A stretch of 64,000 nt of DNA from Paraconiothyrium sp. Pb-2020 (GCA_022419385.1 JAJUBI010000004.1:4755286-4819285); one strand, 5' to 3'. Shown: positions 32,939-44,332, numbered from the stretch's first letter. Notes: generated by a model not told the origin, from the letters alone. Translations and numbers: made by a program.

Positions 32939-34403
32939 ATGACGGAACCCTTCGAGCACGCGCCGCTCGATCGAAGCAGGCCATCTATCCGGCTCCTGAG
33001 AATTCTACCCGACCTCTCCGCTACCGGCTCCATACAGTGCGAAATCTGGCACGCTGACATATACGCCGAGTACACATGTCTTTCATATGTGTGGGGATCA
33101 GACGCTGTTGAGAAGGAAATTTGTGTGAACGGCAAAGTCTTCCTATGCCGAGAGAATCTCTGGAATTTTCTGGATATCGCGCGAAGAAAGTACGCTTCGA
33201 CGACATCGGCCTTTTGGATCGATGCAATCTGTATCAATCAAGGCAAGATATCAGAGAGAAATCACCAAGTCAATCAAATGGGCAAGATCTTCTCGAATGC
33301 TATCGGGGTAATCGCCTGGCTCGGTTGCGACGAGAAAACTGAGTTGTTTTGCCAATTCGCCGCCAGATTGTCTGCGAAACGACCCGGGAATGCAACGGCT
33401 GCGCAAGCTTTATGGCTACGGAGTGAATCAGCAGAGACAGATAACTGGTCCGCATTCTATAGTAACCCGTACTGGTCTCGAGTTGGGTTACTCAAGAGAT
33501 ATTTCTCGCAAAATCAATTCGGCTTCTTGCTCGAGATACAGAAATAGGCACAGCTGGTATCCGGATTATCAGATCCATTATTCCAATTCTTGATGTCGCG
33601 AATACCTTATCTGCAGATGATGAGATCTTGCGGCTCGACATGTACATGCGAGCCATGGCAGGAGGCAAGAACGAATCCTCCCCGGCCATGGTTCGCAGAC
33701 TGGAGACGGACGTGCTATAGAGATGAACAGAAATTTAGTCAATCTGTTATACAATCTTCCACACCGGAAAAGCCAGATACCACGAGACCAAATCTATTCC
33801 CTACTTTCGATTGCAGACGACGGACATCGAGTTAGGGTCGACTATGGCATCTCCGACGATGACTTGTTTGTGACACTGATCACAGATTGTGGTTTCTTCT
33901 GCCTGTGCTCTGTTCCTTTTTTTGCCCAGGTGCTCGGCTGCTCGTGCGATGAGATGAGCAAACGATACGTTCATGGGCTTCCAAATATTCACGTGCAAAT
34001 TCCACCCTCCGTTGGCAATCTCTACAGACTCGACGATGTAGGCCAATTCATATGCGGAAATTGCTGGCAAGAAGTCGATGCGTATGATCAGAACGAATAT
34101 GTATTCTGCGGAGCGTCTTTCTGCCCTGAAAGAAGAGGTGTGCATTGGATCATCCGCAAAAATGCATACAGAGAGCGCCTCGGGGTAATCAAGCTTGTAA
34201 ATGCGAAGGGATCTTCAAGACTTGTGCATATAGACATTATGCGAGACCGATTGACTGTGTATGCTGCTACGGGCGAAATTTTCAGTCTTGTACTTCAGCT
34301 TGACGCATTGTTTGCGGTGGCTACGTTTTGCTCCGAAAGCGACAGGGCTCTTCGCGGAATGATAATGCCAATGGAAAATGCTAGTAACATCTGGGAATGG
34401 TGA
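32939..34403 (+). pseudogene. HET-domain gene broken by two frameshifts
   Basis: From ATG 32939 the frame gives a good HET domain (PF06985): SIRLLRILPDL, EYTCLSYVWGS, FWIDAICINQGKISERNHQV, MGKIFSNAIGVIAWLG, NPYWSRV. Here the conserved block WSRVWV-QE is split. Frame 1 ends in WSRVGLL and stops at 33547, while the next frame (TGG at 33484) reads WVTQEIFLAKSIRLL, as if one base were lost at about 33483. That frame stops at TAG 33718, and the family sequence resumes in the third frame as LVNLLYNLPHRKSQIPRDQI, running to TGA 34403. No usable intron bridges either break. HET proteins trigger heterokaryon incompatibility; loss alleles are common. It sits 0.5 kb after the HeLo-GTPase gene on the same strand. 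Confidence 0.8.
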
Positions 34404-34802
34404 TTCTTGTGTCTCAGGAACAGAACGTGCGATTTCCGGACAAGACGTTCGCGTCCCGCTATGATAGAGTTTACAATCTAGTCCTTGGGGCTCAGGCTCC
34501 TATTACAGTCGCTACTTCGCGGTGAGGGTGATTGTGTACAGACAGACTGTATTTGCATCTGCATGTCGATACGTACGAAACCTAGTCATCGATTTGGTCA
34601 AGAGCATCTTCAAGCTAGGCTGAGCGGAAACAGGCCAGATGCAAGCCTCATGCAGCTAAACACCCAGCTGAGATCCGTACACGCCCGGCCCCCAACACAA
34701 CCTAGCACATGTCCACCCGTCGCATATGAGGCCTGGCCCTACCTCACGCTCAGCCTGACAGTACTCAGCCTAGTTTTCCCCCTCACCGGCCCCGCAGTTC
34801 TC
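34404..34802. other. Intergenic region
   Basis: Promoter/leader of the next gene. The next gene's frame is open here from 34485, but its codons up to 34802 show no conserved feature. Confidence 0.4.
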
Positions 34803-35938
34803 ATGGCGAGCATATCCATCGGCGACTTCATCGCCATCAGCACGTTCCTCAAAAAAGTGTGTACAGACTGCAAATCCGCCTCCGGCGACTTCAGCGACTT
34901 GGGACAATTTGTCGAGACCGCGCGGTACGCTGTCGATAGCGCGCGGTTCGCGATAGAGAACGTCTTCGAGCACCTTCCCTGGGTGCACAAACAGAGCATC
35001 AGCTCCGCACTATGGGGTCTCCATGGTGTAGCGCAGGAGCTCGGGGCGGAGCTAAACAAGTACTCCCGCATGAACGATGCGAATGCGGGGATGAAGAGTT
35101 TCGCGGCGAGAGTGAAGTTTGTGATGTTGGAGAATCCGAGGGACGCGGAGATGAAGCTGAGTACTAGAGTGTCGATGCTTAATACGTGTATATCTGCTGT
35201 TATATGGTATGCAGACATCCCTTGAGAAATCGTTGATTGAGGAACAGTCCATTAACTAGTTGCGGCAGTGACGCTGTAACAAGATCTCGCATGCCCGCCT
35301 ACGACCCAGCGCAAATGGTATCGCAAAGCAAGCGACTGACGATCCAAGCGCATGCCGCCGAACAGTCGGGATCCACCACTTACCCATTGCGGACATCGAA
35401 AACGCTCCCTTTATCGAGATGGATCACAAATCCAACGGGTGACTCTGTCGAACGGCGCTGGTATTCGCTTTCGCGGAAGCAGCTGGCAGGCCCGTCCATC
35501 TCCGCGCGAGGCTTTTATGACTACCAGCCCGACATCCCGCTTCCAAACGGCATGACGCGCATGGATACTGTTCAATATGAGTTGCGGGTGTCCTCACGGA
35601 GAATTGCTGGCACGTGCACTGACTCCTTGGGTACTGCTTCGATCAGCGGTATTATCGATGCCGCTGGGCTGAGTGTGTGCTTTACGAAAGCGTATACATC
35701 GCCATTAAGGATGATAGGGACGAAATGGGAATACTCAGGTACATGTACAGAATGCGGTATAGTGGGGGAGTGGTTTCATCCCGGAGATCCCGTGGAGTTG
35801 GCCTTTTTCAGAGGCAGGTTCGGTATGTGGTTGAGAGAGGATGAGGAAGGTAAGGATGCGGAGGCTGTGAGTCAGATTGAGGCTTTATCCCGCGATGGGA
35901 GGGTTCTATCGAGGGCAGGAACTTTCAAGGAGCGATGA
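34803..35938 (+). CDS. HeLo-like (STAND N-terminal type) helical-domain protein
   Basis: Exons 34803-35206 and 35260-35938 join in frame (53-nt intron, GTATGC donor, ACTAG acceptor) to give 360 aa. The N-terminus reads MASISIGDFIAISTFLKKVC and then a series of amphipathic helices (DLGQFVETARYAVDSARFAI, SALWGLHGVAQELGAELNKY, RVSMLNTCISAVI). That is the look of the HeLo-like bundles found at the N-terminus of fungal NLR/STAND proteins. No NACHT or NB-ARC, kinase or repeat domain follows. The C-terminal ~230 residues are mixed alpha/beta with GTCTECGIVGEWFHPGDP and have no family I recognise. Third member of the 30.4-35.9 kb cluster. Function inferred only from the N-terminal fold. Confidence 0.65.
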
Positions 35939-36499
35939 CACATGTCAGGCGCCTGAAACGACAGCCTGTGTTTACTCGTAGCTACAAGCACGACTCTGTG
36001 GTCAATCATAAGCGGTGCATTCCTTGTTGCGCAGCAGCGTACCTTAACTCAGAACTAGCGGATAGTAAGCAGCTGCTACATTTTGGCTTCTCCACGGCAA
36101 ATACAACACGCCCACCTGAACAGAACATGCAAAATAGATTAGAGTAATCGGCCCAACGCCTACACCCCAGATAAAATACATGCAAACAGGGGGCTCCTGT
36201 AATCCTAATGCACCCCTCTATGTCCAAAAAATACTCGGTCGCCTTATCCCTAGCTATGAACCAGAACATGCTATTTCCCTCTCTCCTCCACCAGCCCACA
36301 TCCCTACAATACAGCAACCTGATGGCTGTGTCTGTCTACCCCAGTACCGTCATGAATCCGAGTCAAGTGCGAAGCTGCGATGAAGCATTAATGCCGAAGG
36401 GTGATGTTGATGATACCGGAACGCCATGCGTAAAACAAGTGTTGCAGACAGCCCGCGAACGCCTCCATATCATTCGTTGATTGCCCGCGTGGTGGGGAA
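35939..36499. other. Intergenic region between convergent genes
   Basis: 3' flanks only. Small frames (36006-36317 minus, 36208-36480 plus) have no support. Confidence 0.4.
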
Positions 36500-37966
36500 T
36501 CATCGTACCGTAGCCTTGACCCAGGTCGCTTCCTCGCACGTGTCGTTAATGTCGCTTTCCTCGTCGACTTTGAATCCGAGCTCGGCCATCTTGTTGAGAG
36601 CCCAGCCGCTGGACATCATGCCCTGTCCGCCGTTCTCGCTGTCCACGGCGTTTCCGAGCTTGATGTAGTTTGCCCAGCGGCAGACGGTTTGGGAATGCGA
36701 CCATTGGAGACAGTTGCGATCTTTCTCGCACTCGGAGCCGCAGGAGCCGGGGTTCTTGTGGGCGGGACGGTCGTTCGGGACGGGGGCGACAGAGAGATTG
36801 TCCCACCATTCGCGGCTAGCGCCTTCGCGGAGGAAGGAGTGTGTGTATGCGAGGAGGGAGGAGTAAACGAATGGTTTCTGTCCGTGTGTCAATAAACGAT
36901 GTCAAGGATTCCTTCGAGCTTCACGGCTTACTTGGTTGTACGGCCGTGTGCGCTCCCACTTCCACAGTGACTCCATCTGTTCGGGCGAGATTCGGTGTAG
37001 TGAGAGGAGCGGCACACACCACCTGTCTTTGTCAATTGAGACTTTGCTGAGCTCCTCGCCAGCAAATGTCGGGTATAGCGACTCCATCTTCACACCGGTG
37101 GTGTTTTGGATGGCATAAGCAAGCACCGCATCTCCGCAGCAGTCTTCCTTGACCATCTTCTCATATTTGACAGCTAGTTTCGTCTCCGGTGGCGCAGTTG
37201 TTGCTGTCTCAGTCTTTGGCACGTACAGCTTCTTCATCAGGCCCTGCGAAATGACAAAGCCCGCGCCGCCATAGGCAAACCAGCGATCATCGGAACCGGG
37301 GCTCGGCGCGCCGAGATAGTGCGATTCGGTGGGGTCGAATTGGTCGAGGAGACGGAAGAGGGTGTCCCAGAAGAAGTAAACATCGGATTCGAGGAACACA
37401 TACCACTTGGCCTTGGGGTTGACCGCGTAAGCCTTATCGACCATGGGCAAGAACTTGAAGCGGTCTAATCTCCATCCTGCCTGCGAGTAGTTGACCTTGT
37501 CGCCCTCGGCCTGCGCCTTTTTGTTGCTGGTGTATGTCTTGAAGTCATGGTTGCCTTCGGCGTAGGAGAGGGGAAGCTCGGCCAGGACGTCGATCACGTT
37601 GTAATCGCCGAGTTTCTGCTCATGATCCGACACAATGAGGAGGTTCGGTATGCACGAGGTTATGGTAGCCAGGTGTGCCTTCAGCTTGGGGCCGTCGGCG
37701 GCGCCCGTCTTGAGAACAACCTGGATGTCATCGAGCTGTTTCGTGGGGAAGTTCTCGCAGAAGTCAGGGTCCACGCCGGCCTTGTGCTTCAGCGGCGGGA
37801 AGAAGCTCTTGGTGTTGGCCTTGTAGTGCACCGACGGCGGTGCCGGGCCTGGCGCGGTCCGCCGGCGGGTGAGGGTCAGAATGAAGAAGACGAAAAGGAG
37901 ACCGCCGAACAGCACTCGAGCTGGCCGTCGCGAGAGGCGCAGGGGCAGCGCTGTGAAGATGGCCAT
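36500..37966 (-). CDS. Type II membrane glycosyltransferase (fungal Fringe/GT31-like)
   Basis: Exons 37966-36932 and 36877-36500 join in phase 0 (54-nt intron, GTAAGC donor, GACAG acceptor) to give 470 aa. ATG 37966 is the first in frame; the open frame above it begins with TTG. A short basic N-terminus is followed by one membrane anchor (VLFGGLLFVFFILTL, about 20-34), a Golgi type II layout. The lumenal part has KWYVFLESDVYFFWDTLFRL, with ESD at 193-195 as the probable metal/sugar-nucleotide acid cluster, then GGAGFVISQGLMKKL, typical of Fringe-like beta-glycosyltransferases. Exon 2 carries a Cys-rich tail (GSCGSECEKDRNCLQWS ... CRWANYIKLG) like a PAN/apple module common in these fungal enzymes. 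Donor and acceptor sugars unknown. Confidence 0.8.
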
Positions 37967-38996
37967 GGCGGCGACGCGGAGCTGCGTCTGGTCCGGGGGA
38001 GGGCGCGCAAGGAGCGAATGGGTTCTGTGCGATTGGGAGATGTACGGCGTCAACGAGGGCGCATCGCCGCTGTCAGGCTTCAAGCTGTCGAACTGGGGTC
38101 CATGATGGATCCCCAAGAAATTGATTCAGGGAGACTCCGGTAAGGCGCGAAGAAAGCCACAGAATTGGCCCGTGCGCGTCAAGCCACCGCGAACGATGCG
38201 ATCGAATGATGCCTCCACAGCCCAACATTCCCGCGTGCCCTCCACCAAAGCCTCCGCTTTTCATCTTCGCGACGCGTAGCACGACTGTGGGTTCTAGTTG
38301 GCGAGGTCGTCACAAGTGTGTACCGGGTAGCCGGGCGACGCGCACGCGACAGCCACGTCATCTCGAAACTGCCTGGAGGAGGTTGTACTCAGATTGCAAG
38401 ATGGTGGCCGTCACTCTCAGTGCTCAAGGCTAAACAGTCTCTGCAGCAGGCATATAACGAACAGGTGGTGTGCAATGCTCACGATTGGCAGAGGGCTACT
38501 CGTGTGCAGTATCCGAATGCCCTCAGTGCAGTCTACGTACATCACATACAACCGCAGCCAATGGACAATCGATTCTACCGCAGGACGCAGCACTCCACCT
38601 AGCAAATATTGTCAGCATGTCTGTGTGCCTGCTCAATGCATCTTATGACTTCCAATACGACGTTATCTCGCCATTTGATACATGTAGTGGACCGGACGGA
38701 TGCTTACTAACAGCTCTACGTCTCAGCGCACTAAGAGTCGGCGCTTACCCGAAAGGGTTGCAGGTCCCCTGTCACCTACTCCACGATGAACCTCCCTTGA
38801 GTACCGCCTCGCGTTGTTGCAACCATTTATTTCCAATTCTCTCTCTAAGTAGCGGAAATAACCCCGTCGTGGGACCCTTTCCACGCACCTCTTCAACCTC
38901 GCTTATAAATGCATCAATCAGTCCAGATACAAATAGAGCTCCGACCTGAAAGACCAATGTCCTACGCTCGCTGATTTCATCAGGATCCTACCCATC
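37967..38996. other. Divergent promoter region
   Basis: About 1 kb between the minus-strand glycosyltransferase and the plus-strand NAD(P)-binding gene. GC-rich near 37967-38110, otherwise short unsupported frames. Confidence 0.45.
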
Positions 38997-40133
38997 ATGA
39001 ACGCATCGAAGAGAGTCTTCATTATTGGCCCCGGTTTTATTGGGTGGAACGTGCTAGAGCTGTTGATTGGAGAAGGCTACACAGTCACTGGACTTGTACG
39101 ACGAGATGAGCATGCAGATCAGATCAAGAAGGCAGGCGCACTGGCTGTAAAGGGAGATCTCAACGACCATAGCCTGATTGTCAAGCACGTGCTTGAACAC
39201 GAAGTACGTTGTCCGAATACACTTACCTCTGTAGCATCACGTGACCTTTCCATCATCTGGGCAGGAGAAGACGCCCTCAACAAGCAGACCTAACACCGCC
39301 AGATCATCATCCACACCGCCACAGCCGACCACCTCCCCTCGGTGGAAGCCGTCCTCGACGGCATAAAGCAACGCGCCGCCTCCTCCAAACCCACCATCTT
39401 CATCCACACCTCCGGCACCAGCGTCCTCGACGACGGTGCCGCCGGGGCTTTCAAAAGCGACAAAATATACTACGACAACGACCCCGCAAGCATCAACGCC
39501 CTCCCCGACACCGCACCCCACAGGCAAATCGACCTCGCCATTGTCCGCGCCGCAAAGGAACTCGGCGACAAGGCGAAGTTGGCCATAATGATCCCGCCGG
39601 AGATCTATGGCTTCAATGACAAGCATCGACGGCTGACGATCCAGCTCCCTACCATCGCGAGGTTTGCTCTCAAGCATGGTTTCGTAGGGCACGTGGGCAA
39701 GGGACTGAGCGTTGAGAGTCAGATCCACGTGCTTGATCTTGCGCGGGCGTATATTGTCCTCCTTCACTACATCGAGGCATCTCCTTCCTCGGTCCTTCTC
39801 GAAAACCCGTATTTCTTCTGCGAGAATGGGAAGGAGTTTTCGTGGAGGGAGGTCGCTGAAGAAATTGGCAAGTCGCTTAAAGAGAGGGGATTGTTGGCTA
39901 ATGCGGAGCCAAAGGAGTTCAGTGAGAAGGACTGGGATGAGATATTTGGGGAGTTCACGGGGGCGGTGATCGGGTTGAATAGTAGGAGTCGGGCGGTGAG
40001 GCTGAGGGAGCTGGGGTGGGAGGCGAGGGAGAAGGGCATCTGGGAGAGTTGGGTGGAGGATGAGTTACCGGAGTTGTTGAAGGAGGAGGGGATCGGGAAG
40101 ACGAGTCGGTATGCGGGTGCGGTGGCATCTTAG
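38997..40133 (+). CDS. NAD(P)-binding Rossmann-fold epimerase/NmrA-like protein
   Basis: Exons 38997-39203 and 39303-40133 join in phase 0 (99-nt intron, GTACGT donor, CCTAAC branch, GCCAG acceptor) to give 345 aa. The N-terminus VFIIGPGFIGWNVLELLIGEG is a GxxGxxG dinucleotide-binding loop; KGDLND follows where extended SDRs have the adenine-contacting Asp. After the splice IIIHTATADH and FIHTSGTSVLDD match the substrate-side loop of fungal NAD-dependent epimerase/dehydratase-like proteins. A YxxxK pair is not obvious, so catalysis is uncertain and it may be of the NmrA-like sensing type. Cytosolic. The intron is longer than its neighbours' but removes an in-frame stop. Confidence 0.8.
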
Positions 40134-40169
40134 CAGAGTCCAATTCAACAGCCACATCGCCCTCTAGAT

Positions 40170-40737
40170 TCACTCTGCCCCCTCTATCTGTCCTCTATAG
40201 AAGTCCCTACGCTCCCAGTACCTCCCCGCTCTCGCTGCCGGCTTACAATTCCACTCTTCGAGCGGCGGGTAGGGAGCCTTGTCCCACATCAATCTATACT
40301 CATATGTCGGATTGAAGCCGTACGTGGTCCTGTGCTTGACCTTAAAGTTCCCTCGCTCCAATCTTAGTCGATATGACTTTTGCTTAAAGGCGGCCTCGCC
40401 AAGAGAGGTAGGCATAATTTTAGGAGCGTTTTTCTTGAGCGGACGCTTAGTCAAAGTGATGGCTATATCGAATAGAGCAGGTAGGTTCATGACGTGAACA
40501 TCGGGCCAGGAACGCATCTCCCAATCGAATCGACACGCGATGAAGATGTTGAGTTCGACGCCGCAATATAGCTATGCACCCACCATTATATGATAACTAT
40601 TGAAGTGTGGACGGAGAGCATTGGCTTACCGCGCCGGTGCCATCCGCATCGAACTCGATGGTGCACTTTTCGTCGGGATTCCAGGTCCAGAGACCTGAGC
40701 AAAGTAACGATGTGGTGTTTAGCAACGCTTCTGCCAT
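40170..40737 (-). CDS. Fungal orphan protein, 169 aa
   Basis: Exons 40737-40630 and 40571-40170 join in phase 0 (58-nt intron, GTAAGC donor, GCATAG acceptor). Exon 1 encodes MAEALLNTTSLLCSGLWTWN through DADGTGA; exon 2 starts LYCGVELNIFIACRFDWE. The pattern of a strand ending DGTG, then a Cys/Glu strand and a (F/W)DW motif, resembles a small beta-rich family of uncharacterised ascomycete proteins. No signal peptide or membrane segment. Function unknown. Convergent with the NAD(P)-binding gene, only 36 bp between stops. Confidence 0.65.
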
Positions 40738-41641
40738 GGTTTTCTACGGGATTTCTTGATCAGGCAAGTAAGGGTAGCGCAAATGTGAGTAGCATGACGC
40801 GAGGTAGTCGGTGGCACGGTGAGGCTCGAAGTGTTTCGGGGTTGTCATGTGGGGGCTAGTAGCACATGTGCACGTGTAGGGCGTAATTTGAGACTAGAGC
40901 CCGATTGGCTAAATGATGATGCGAGCACCTGGACATGCCTGTCTGTACATCATCTCTGCCCAAGTAACGTCTGGACCTTTTTCTTGTGTCTGTCTACGTG
41001 ACTACGTTAATCACATCTAAACCGGAGCTTGCAGACGTTGAGTGGGCTAGATGGTCAAGGAAGGAGGAACGAGGAAAAATTTCATCATCCATTCCAACGG
41101 TTTTGCGGCCACGTTCCATGGAGAAAACTACGCGAAACGACAGTTTGTAGATATCAACGGGGATGTTTTTTGCTAATTAGCTTTGGTGGAGGTAACATAG
41201 GAATGATAATCTGACACCTATTGTTAAGTATCTAATCGAGCCTAGCAAGATAGTACCAGAATCTGATTTTGCGCACTGTTCTTCATATGTGGTCATCATA
41301 AAACTTGCGGATGGCAAAGATACCATGGTCTGGGATAGGCAACATGTATGCTTTGTGAGCTGAGCAAGTCACCTTTGCCCATAATTAATCATGTTGTGTT
41401 GACGAAGTGTCCAGCAAGCGTGTCAAAGAAGCCTCGTGCACCTGTTCAAACCACAATCACACGCTCATGCGCCTCGTACATACCCCTCACCAATCTGATT
41501 GCCGACAAACCGCAGCGATATATAAGGTGCGGCATTTAGCCTTCAACCTATCGCTATCACACCACGGTTAGATCTGCACCTCCACACATCGAGTTGCATA
41601 CTATCTTCCAGACCACCCTACCCCTTGACATACATTTCGCA
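40738..41641. other. Divergent intergenic region
   Basis: No gene recognised. Short frames only. The C/A-rich stretch 41540-41641 looks like the leader of the next gene. Confidence 0.4.
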
Positions 41642-42229
41642 ATGGAAGCCCTCAATCCCACCCCTTTTACCGCGGAGGAAGAGCGCAACCTCAGATACAT
41701 CAAACACATCGCCGCTGAGCTTGTCCGAGACGACAATATCAAGATCTGCGTGTTGACGGGTGTGAACGCCGACCACACCACTCCGTACAGCGCTGCCATT
41801 CTGACAAAGCAAGATGGCGTTCATCGGATCCTATACAATCGTTGCATTGGTGGTACGAGAATGGAGGCGTTGTGTGGCCTTCTGGCTGTGGTTGAGTCCG
41901 AGATGTGGAACATCAATCTGCAGGCCGATGCATATCAGAGAGAGAAAACGGCTGATGCAAATGAGGAGAAGCAGGAAGTGGGTCAGAAAAGAAAGCTTAT
42001 CGACGGTGGAGGCCAGGACGACAATGTTGGCCGGGATGATGGTGAGAAGAAGAAAATCAAGTTGAAGCCGAAACTTCAGGTGCCCGATACCCCCAAGCGG
42101 ACCCTGAGAAGCAATAGTGTCATAAAGGAGAAGAACGAAGGAGATGAACTGGGCAAAGGGGGTCAGACTACGAAGGCTACGAAGGGAAAGAAGAATGAGG
42201 TGGTTGTCATTGACGATGATGAGGAGTAA
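41642..42229 (+). CDS. Small charged, probably nuclear protein with C-terminal SIM-like motif
   Basis: Single exon, 195 aa. The open frame begins with TTG at 41594, so ATG 41642 (CGCAATGGAAGCC) is the start. The first ~100 residues are a compact helical/strand region (RNLRYIKHIAAELV, ICVLTGVNADHTTPYSAAIL, GGTRMEALCGLLAVVESEMW). The rest is highly charged with basic clusters (KRKL, KKKIKLKPK) that would serve as nuclear localisation signals. The end, VVVIDDDEE, is a textbook SUMO-interacting motif: four aliphatic residues followed by acids. Family not recognised; nuclear role inferred. Confidence 0.6.
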   Translation: MEALNPTPFTAEEERNLRYIKHIAAELVRDDNIKICVLTGVNADHTTPYSAAILTKQDGVHRILYNRCIGGTRMEALCGLLAVVESEMWNINLQADAYQREKTADANEEKQEVGQKRKLIDGGGQDDNVGRDDGEKKKIKLKPKLQVPDTPKRTLRSNSVIKEKNEGDELGKGGQTTKATKGKKNEVVVIDDDEE

Positions 42230-42559
42230 GGGTTGGTTGACATGGGACGACGGATGGTTGGGTAAGGTTTTAGTGTTATAGAGGTGGTTTCTGAGAAGGC
42301 GGGTAGCTCGTAGTCGTAAGTTCGTAATTGGAATGTTACGGCTGCTACGCCGCACCAAGATATCGGGAACGGAATTGATAGAGGCGACTTCGCTGCCACT
42401 CGGCCATATGGAATTCGCGGGATGTTGCCCCAGTGTTGATAAGGCGCCGTTACAGTGCTAGTATAGAATGTAGGCAGGCGTGTGTATAGATTATAGGGCC
42501 TAGATTGTACTCAGACTAATGTCCTAGTATAGTACTAAGGAGGTAAGGGCTCTTATAAC
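42230..42559. other. Short intergenic region
   Basis: 3' flanks of two convergent genes; AT-rich end. Nothing else seen. Confidence 0.4.
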
Positions 42560-43961
42560 CTAGATACTAAACTTCTCTTCTGCAAATGCGCGGTACCTTG
42601 CAAGCAAATCAGTCCACATAATACTACGACCGTTATGTGGCTGTCGTTGGAGTGCAAACGCGAAATGAGATACCAAGCCACTCCCGTCTACTACCACTGG
42701 CCTTCCCAGTTCCTTGGGTCGCACACGAGTTATGTATTCCTCATCATCGTCCACAGAAAAAGGAAAAGAGTCTATGATATCCTTGCCGCGAATGGCAATG
42801 AAGTTTATCGCGAGCCGCTCGTAGTTGAAGTTCCACGTGTTGAACTTATAACGCCATGTATCGCCTTGCTCAAGGTGATGCAACAACGAATAATGCGCCT
42901 GAGCTGCCGACGCCCAATTCCGGACAGCCGGACCCCATGCATCAAAAGTGAGTGTTGATGAAGGGAACTGGGTTGCGTTGGCCTCTGGATTATGGTCAAT
43001 CTTTGTGCGAACGGGAAGCCAGCGATGGGCTTTGAAGGGTGCTGGAGATGAACCGTCGATTTTGAAGCCGGGTGGTCCTTCTACGGGGCCCATGTACGAG
43101 GGGAGCTGGGAAGCGCGCCAGGAGACGCGTGTTGGCATTCGGTCGTGACCTCCTTCCGCCCCACATCCGGGAGAGGGATCCGTTTCCTGACAATTTGTCA
43201 GTATTGTAGTTGGCACATGTCTTCATGTGAACGGTGCATTGTCATTTACCGGCCAATATGGCTTGTAAACACCCATACAATAGTGCAACCAGGACATTGC
43301 TGCCCCATTCACGACGTTTGCGGACACCCCGAAATATTGCGGATGCTCCAAAAAACATTGAACCAACTTAGAGATCGTGGAGTCCTCGATAAACACCTAT
43401 AGGAATCAGTGAAACTCACGCTTTCGAAGCTGACCCGGCTATGACGAAAGCTGCCTTTTGCAATTACTTTCTCAGGAGACCGGGGGAACTTACAATGTCA
43501 TCATCAATTTTCACGTAAATAGTGTCAGGTTCTGACACAGCCCCCCAATTACTTACCCACCCGCCGAACTTGCCCCAGTCATCTGACCACCAATCGAGTT
43601 GGATCTGCTCTTCATCTTGTTTTTCTGATGAGATGCGATTCAACTGGCCTCTGGGAGCTTGTGATGGAGAGTACTTAGAGTAATGCGATCGCTTTTCCAG
43701 TAGGCCATCGAGGTAGTTCAGATCGGACTTGCAGTCGGTATTAATCGAAAAGATGACTGCATCAAGCATCCCACCGTTCACTTTTAGATTTTTCTACGCC
43801 TGTGTTACTGAAGAGAGTGCAGACTTCCAGGGGCTGTGACAGACCTGGAGGTAATAGTCGAGGATGCTGATAAACTCTTCCCTGCCGTAGAAAACAAGAC
43901 CAACGACCCGAACTTCTTTCGGTACACTACGAAAGTCGCAAGCATGTCTAGAGACAGACAT
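42560..43961 (-). CDS. Putative glycosyltransferase-like protein with IDDD motif
   Basis: Exons 43961-43845, 43793-43494, 43396-43250 and 43186-42560 join in phase 0 throughout to give 396 aa; introns are 51, 97 and 63 nt. The order VRVVGLVFYGREEFISILDY, then NLKVNGGMLDAVIFSINTD, then TIYVKIDDDI/VFIEDSTISKLV is that of a family of fungal glycosyltransferase-like proteins. KIDDDIVFIED is the probable DxD metal-nucleotide site, and the second intron lies exactly inside it. Later: YFGVSANVVNGAAMSWLHY and a Trp-rich C-terminal region. The first donor is GTCTGT, a weak site. No signal anchor is present before MSVSRHACDF, so a further 5' exon with a membrane segment may exist upstream of 43961. Confidence 0.7.
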
Positions 43962-44086
43962 TTGAAGTATGCTAACGTCGCCAAGGGTATTGCGCCTACC
44001 CTACCAGATGATCGTTAGGGAGTACCAGAGCACCATAGGAGCACTTATAGGTGGATTGAAAATGAAGGAGCGAGCTACTGTTGATT

Positions 44087-44332
44087 GATGAACCGGCCAG
44101 CGGAATACTGTATCCCGGCTTGCCTAAAGTTGCCCCAAATCGCGAAATGAATAAAGCGAGCCATCGCTGACGCACCGGTCAGCTGAATACGATATCGTGG
44201 CACGTTTAAAGTTGCCTCAAAGCGTGGAATGATTGTAGCGTGCCATCGTTGACGCACCGGTCAGCAGAAGTTCGAATTAACAGATACCGAATATGCCTCA
44301 AATCGTGGAATTGCGCCATGAGAGTATGGCCA
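44087..44332 (+). repeat. Three tandem diverged 82-bp repeats
   Basis: Units start at 44087 (GATGAACCGG), 44169 (GACGCACCGG) and 44251 (GACGCACCGG), an exact 82-bp period. Units 1 and 2 differ at about 21 of 82 positions by my count. Unit 3 keeps its first ~15 bases and its last third (GCCTCAAATCGTGGAATTG) and is diverged between. They lie between the glycosyltransferase-like gene and the HET gene, in the likely HET promoter. Confidence 0.8.

Noticed and set aside
32939..34403. General sequencing error as the cause of the HET and Argonaute breaks
   Set aside because: MIP1 (3.5 kb), three HET genes and all multi-exon joins elsewhere are clean, so a high overall indel rate is unlikely; local errors cannot be ruled out.
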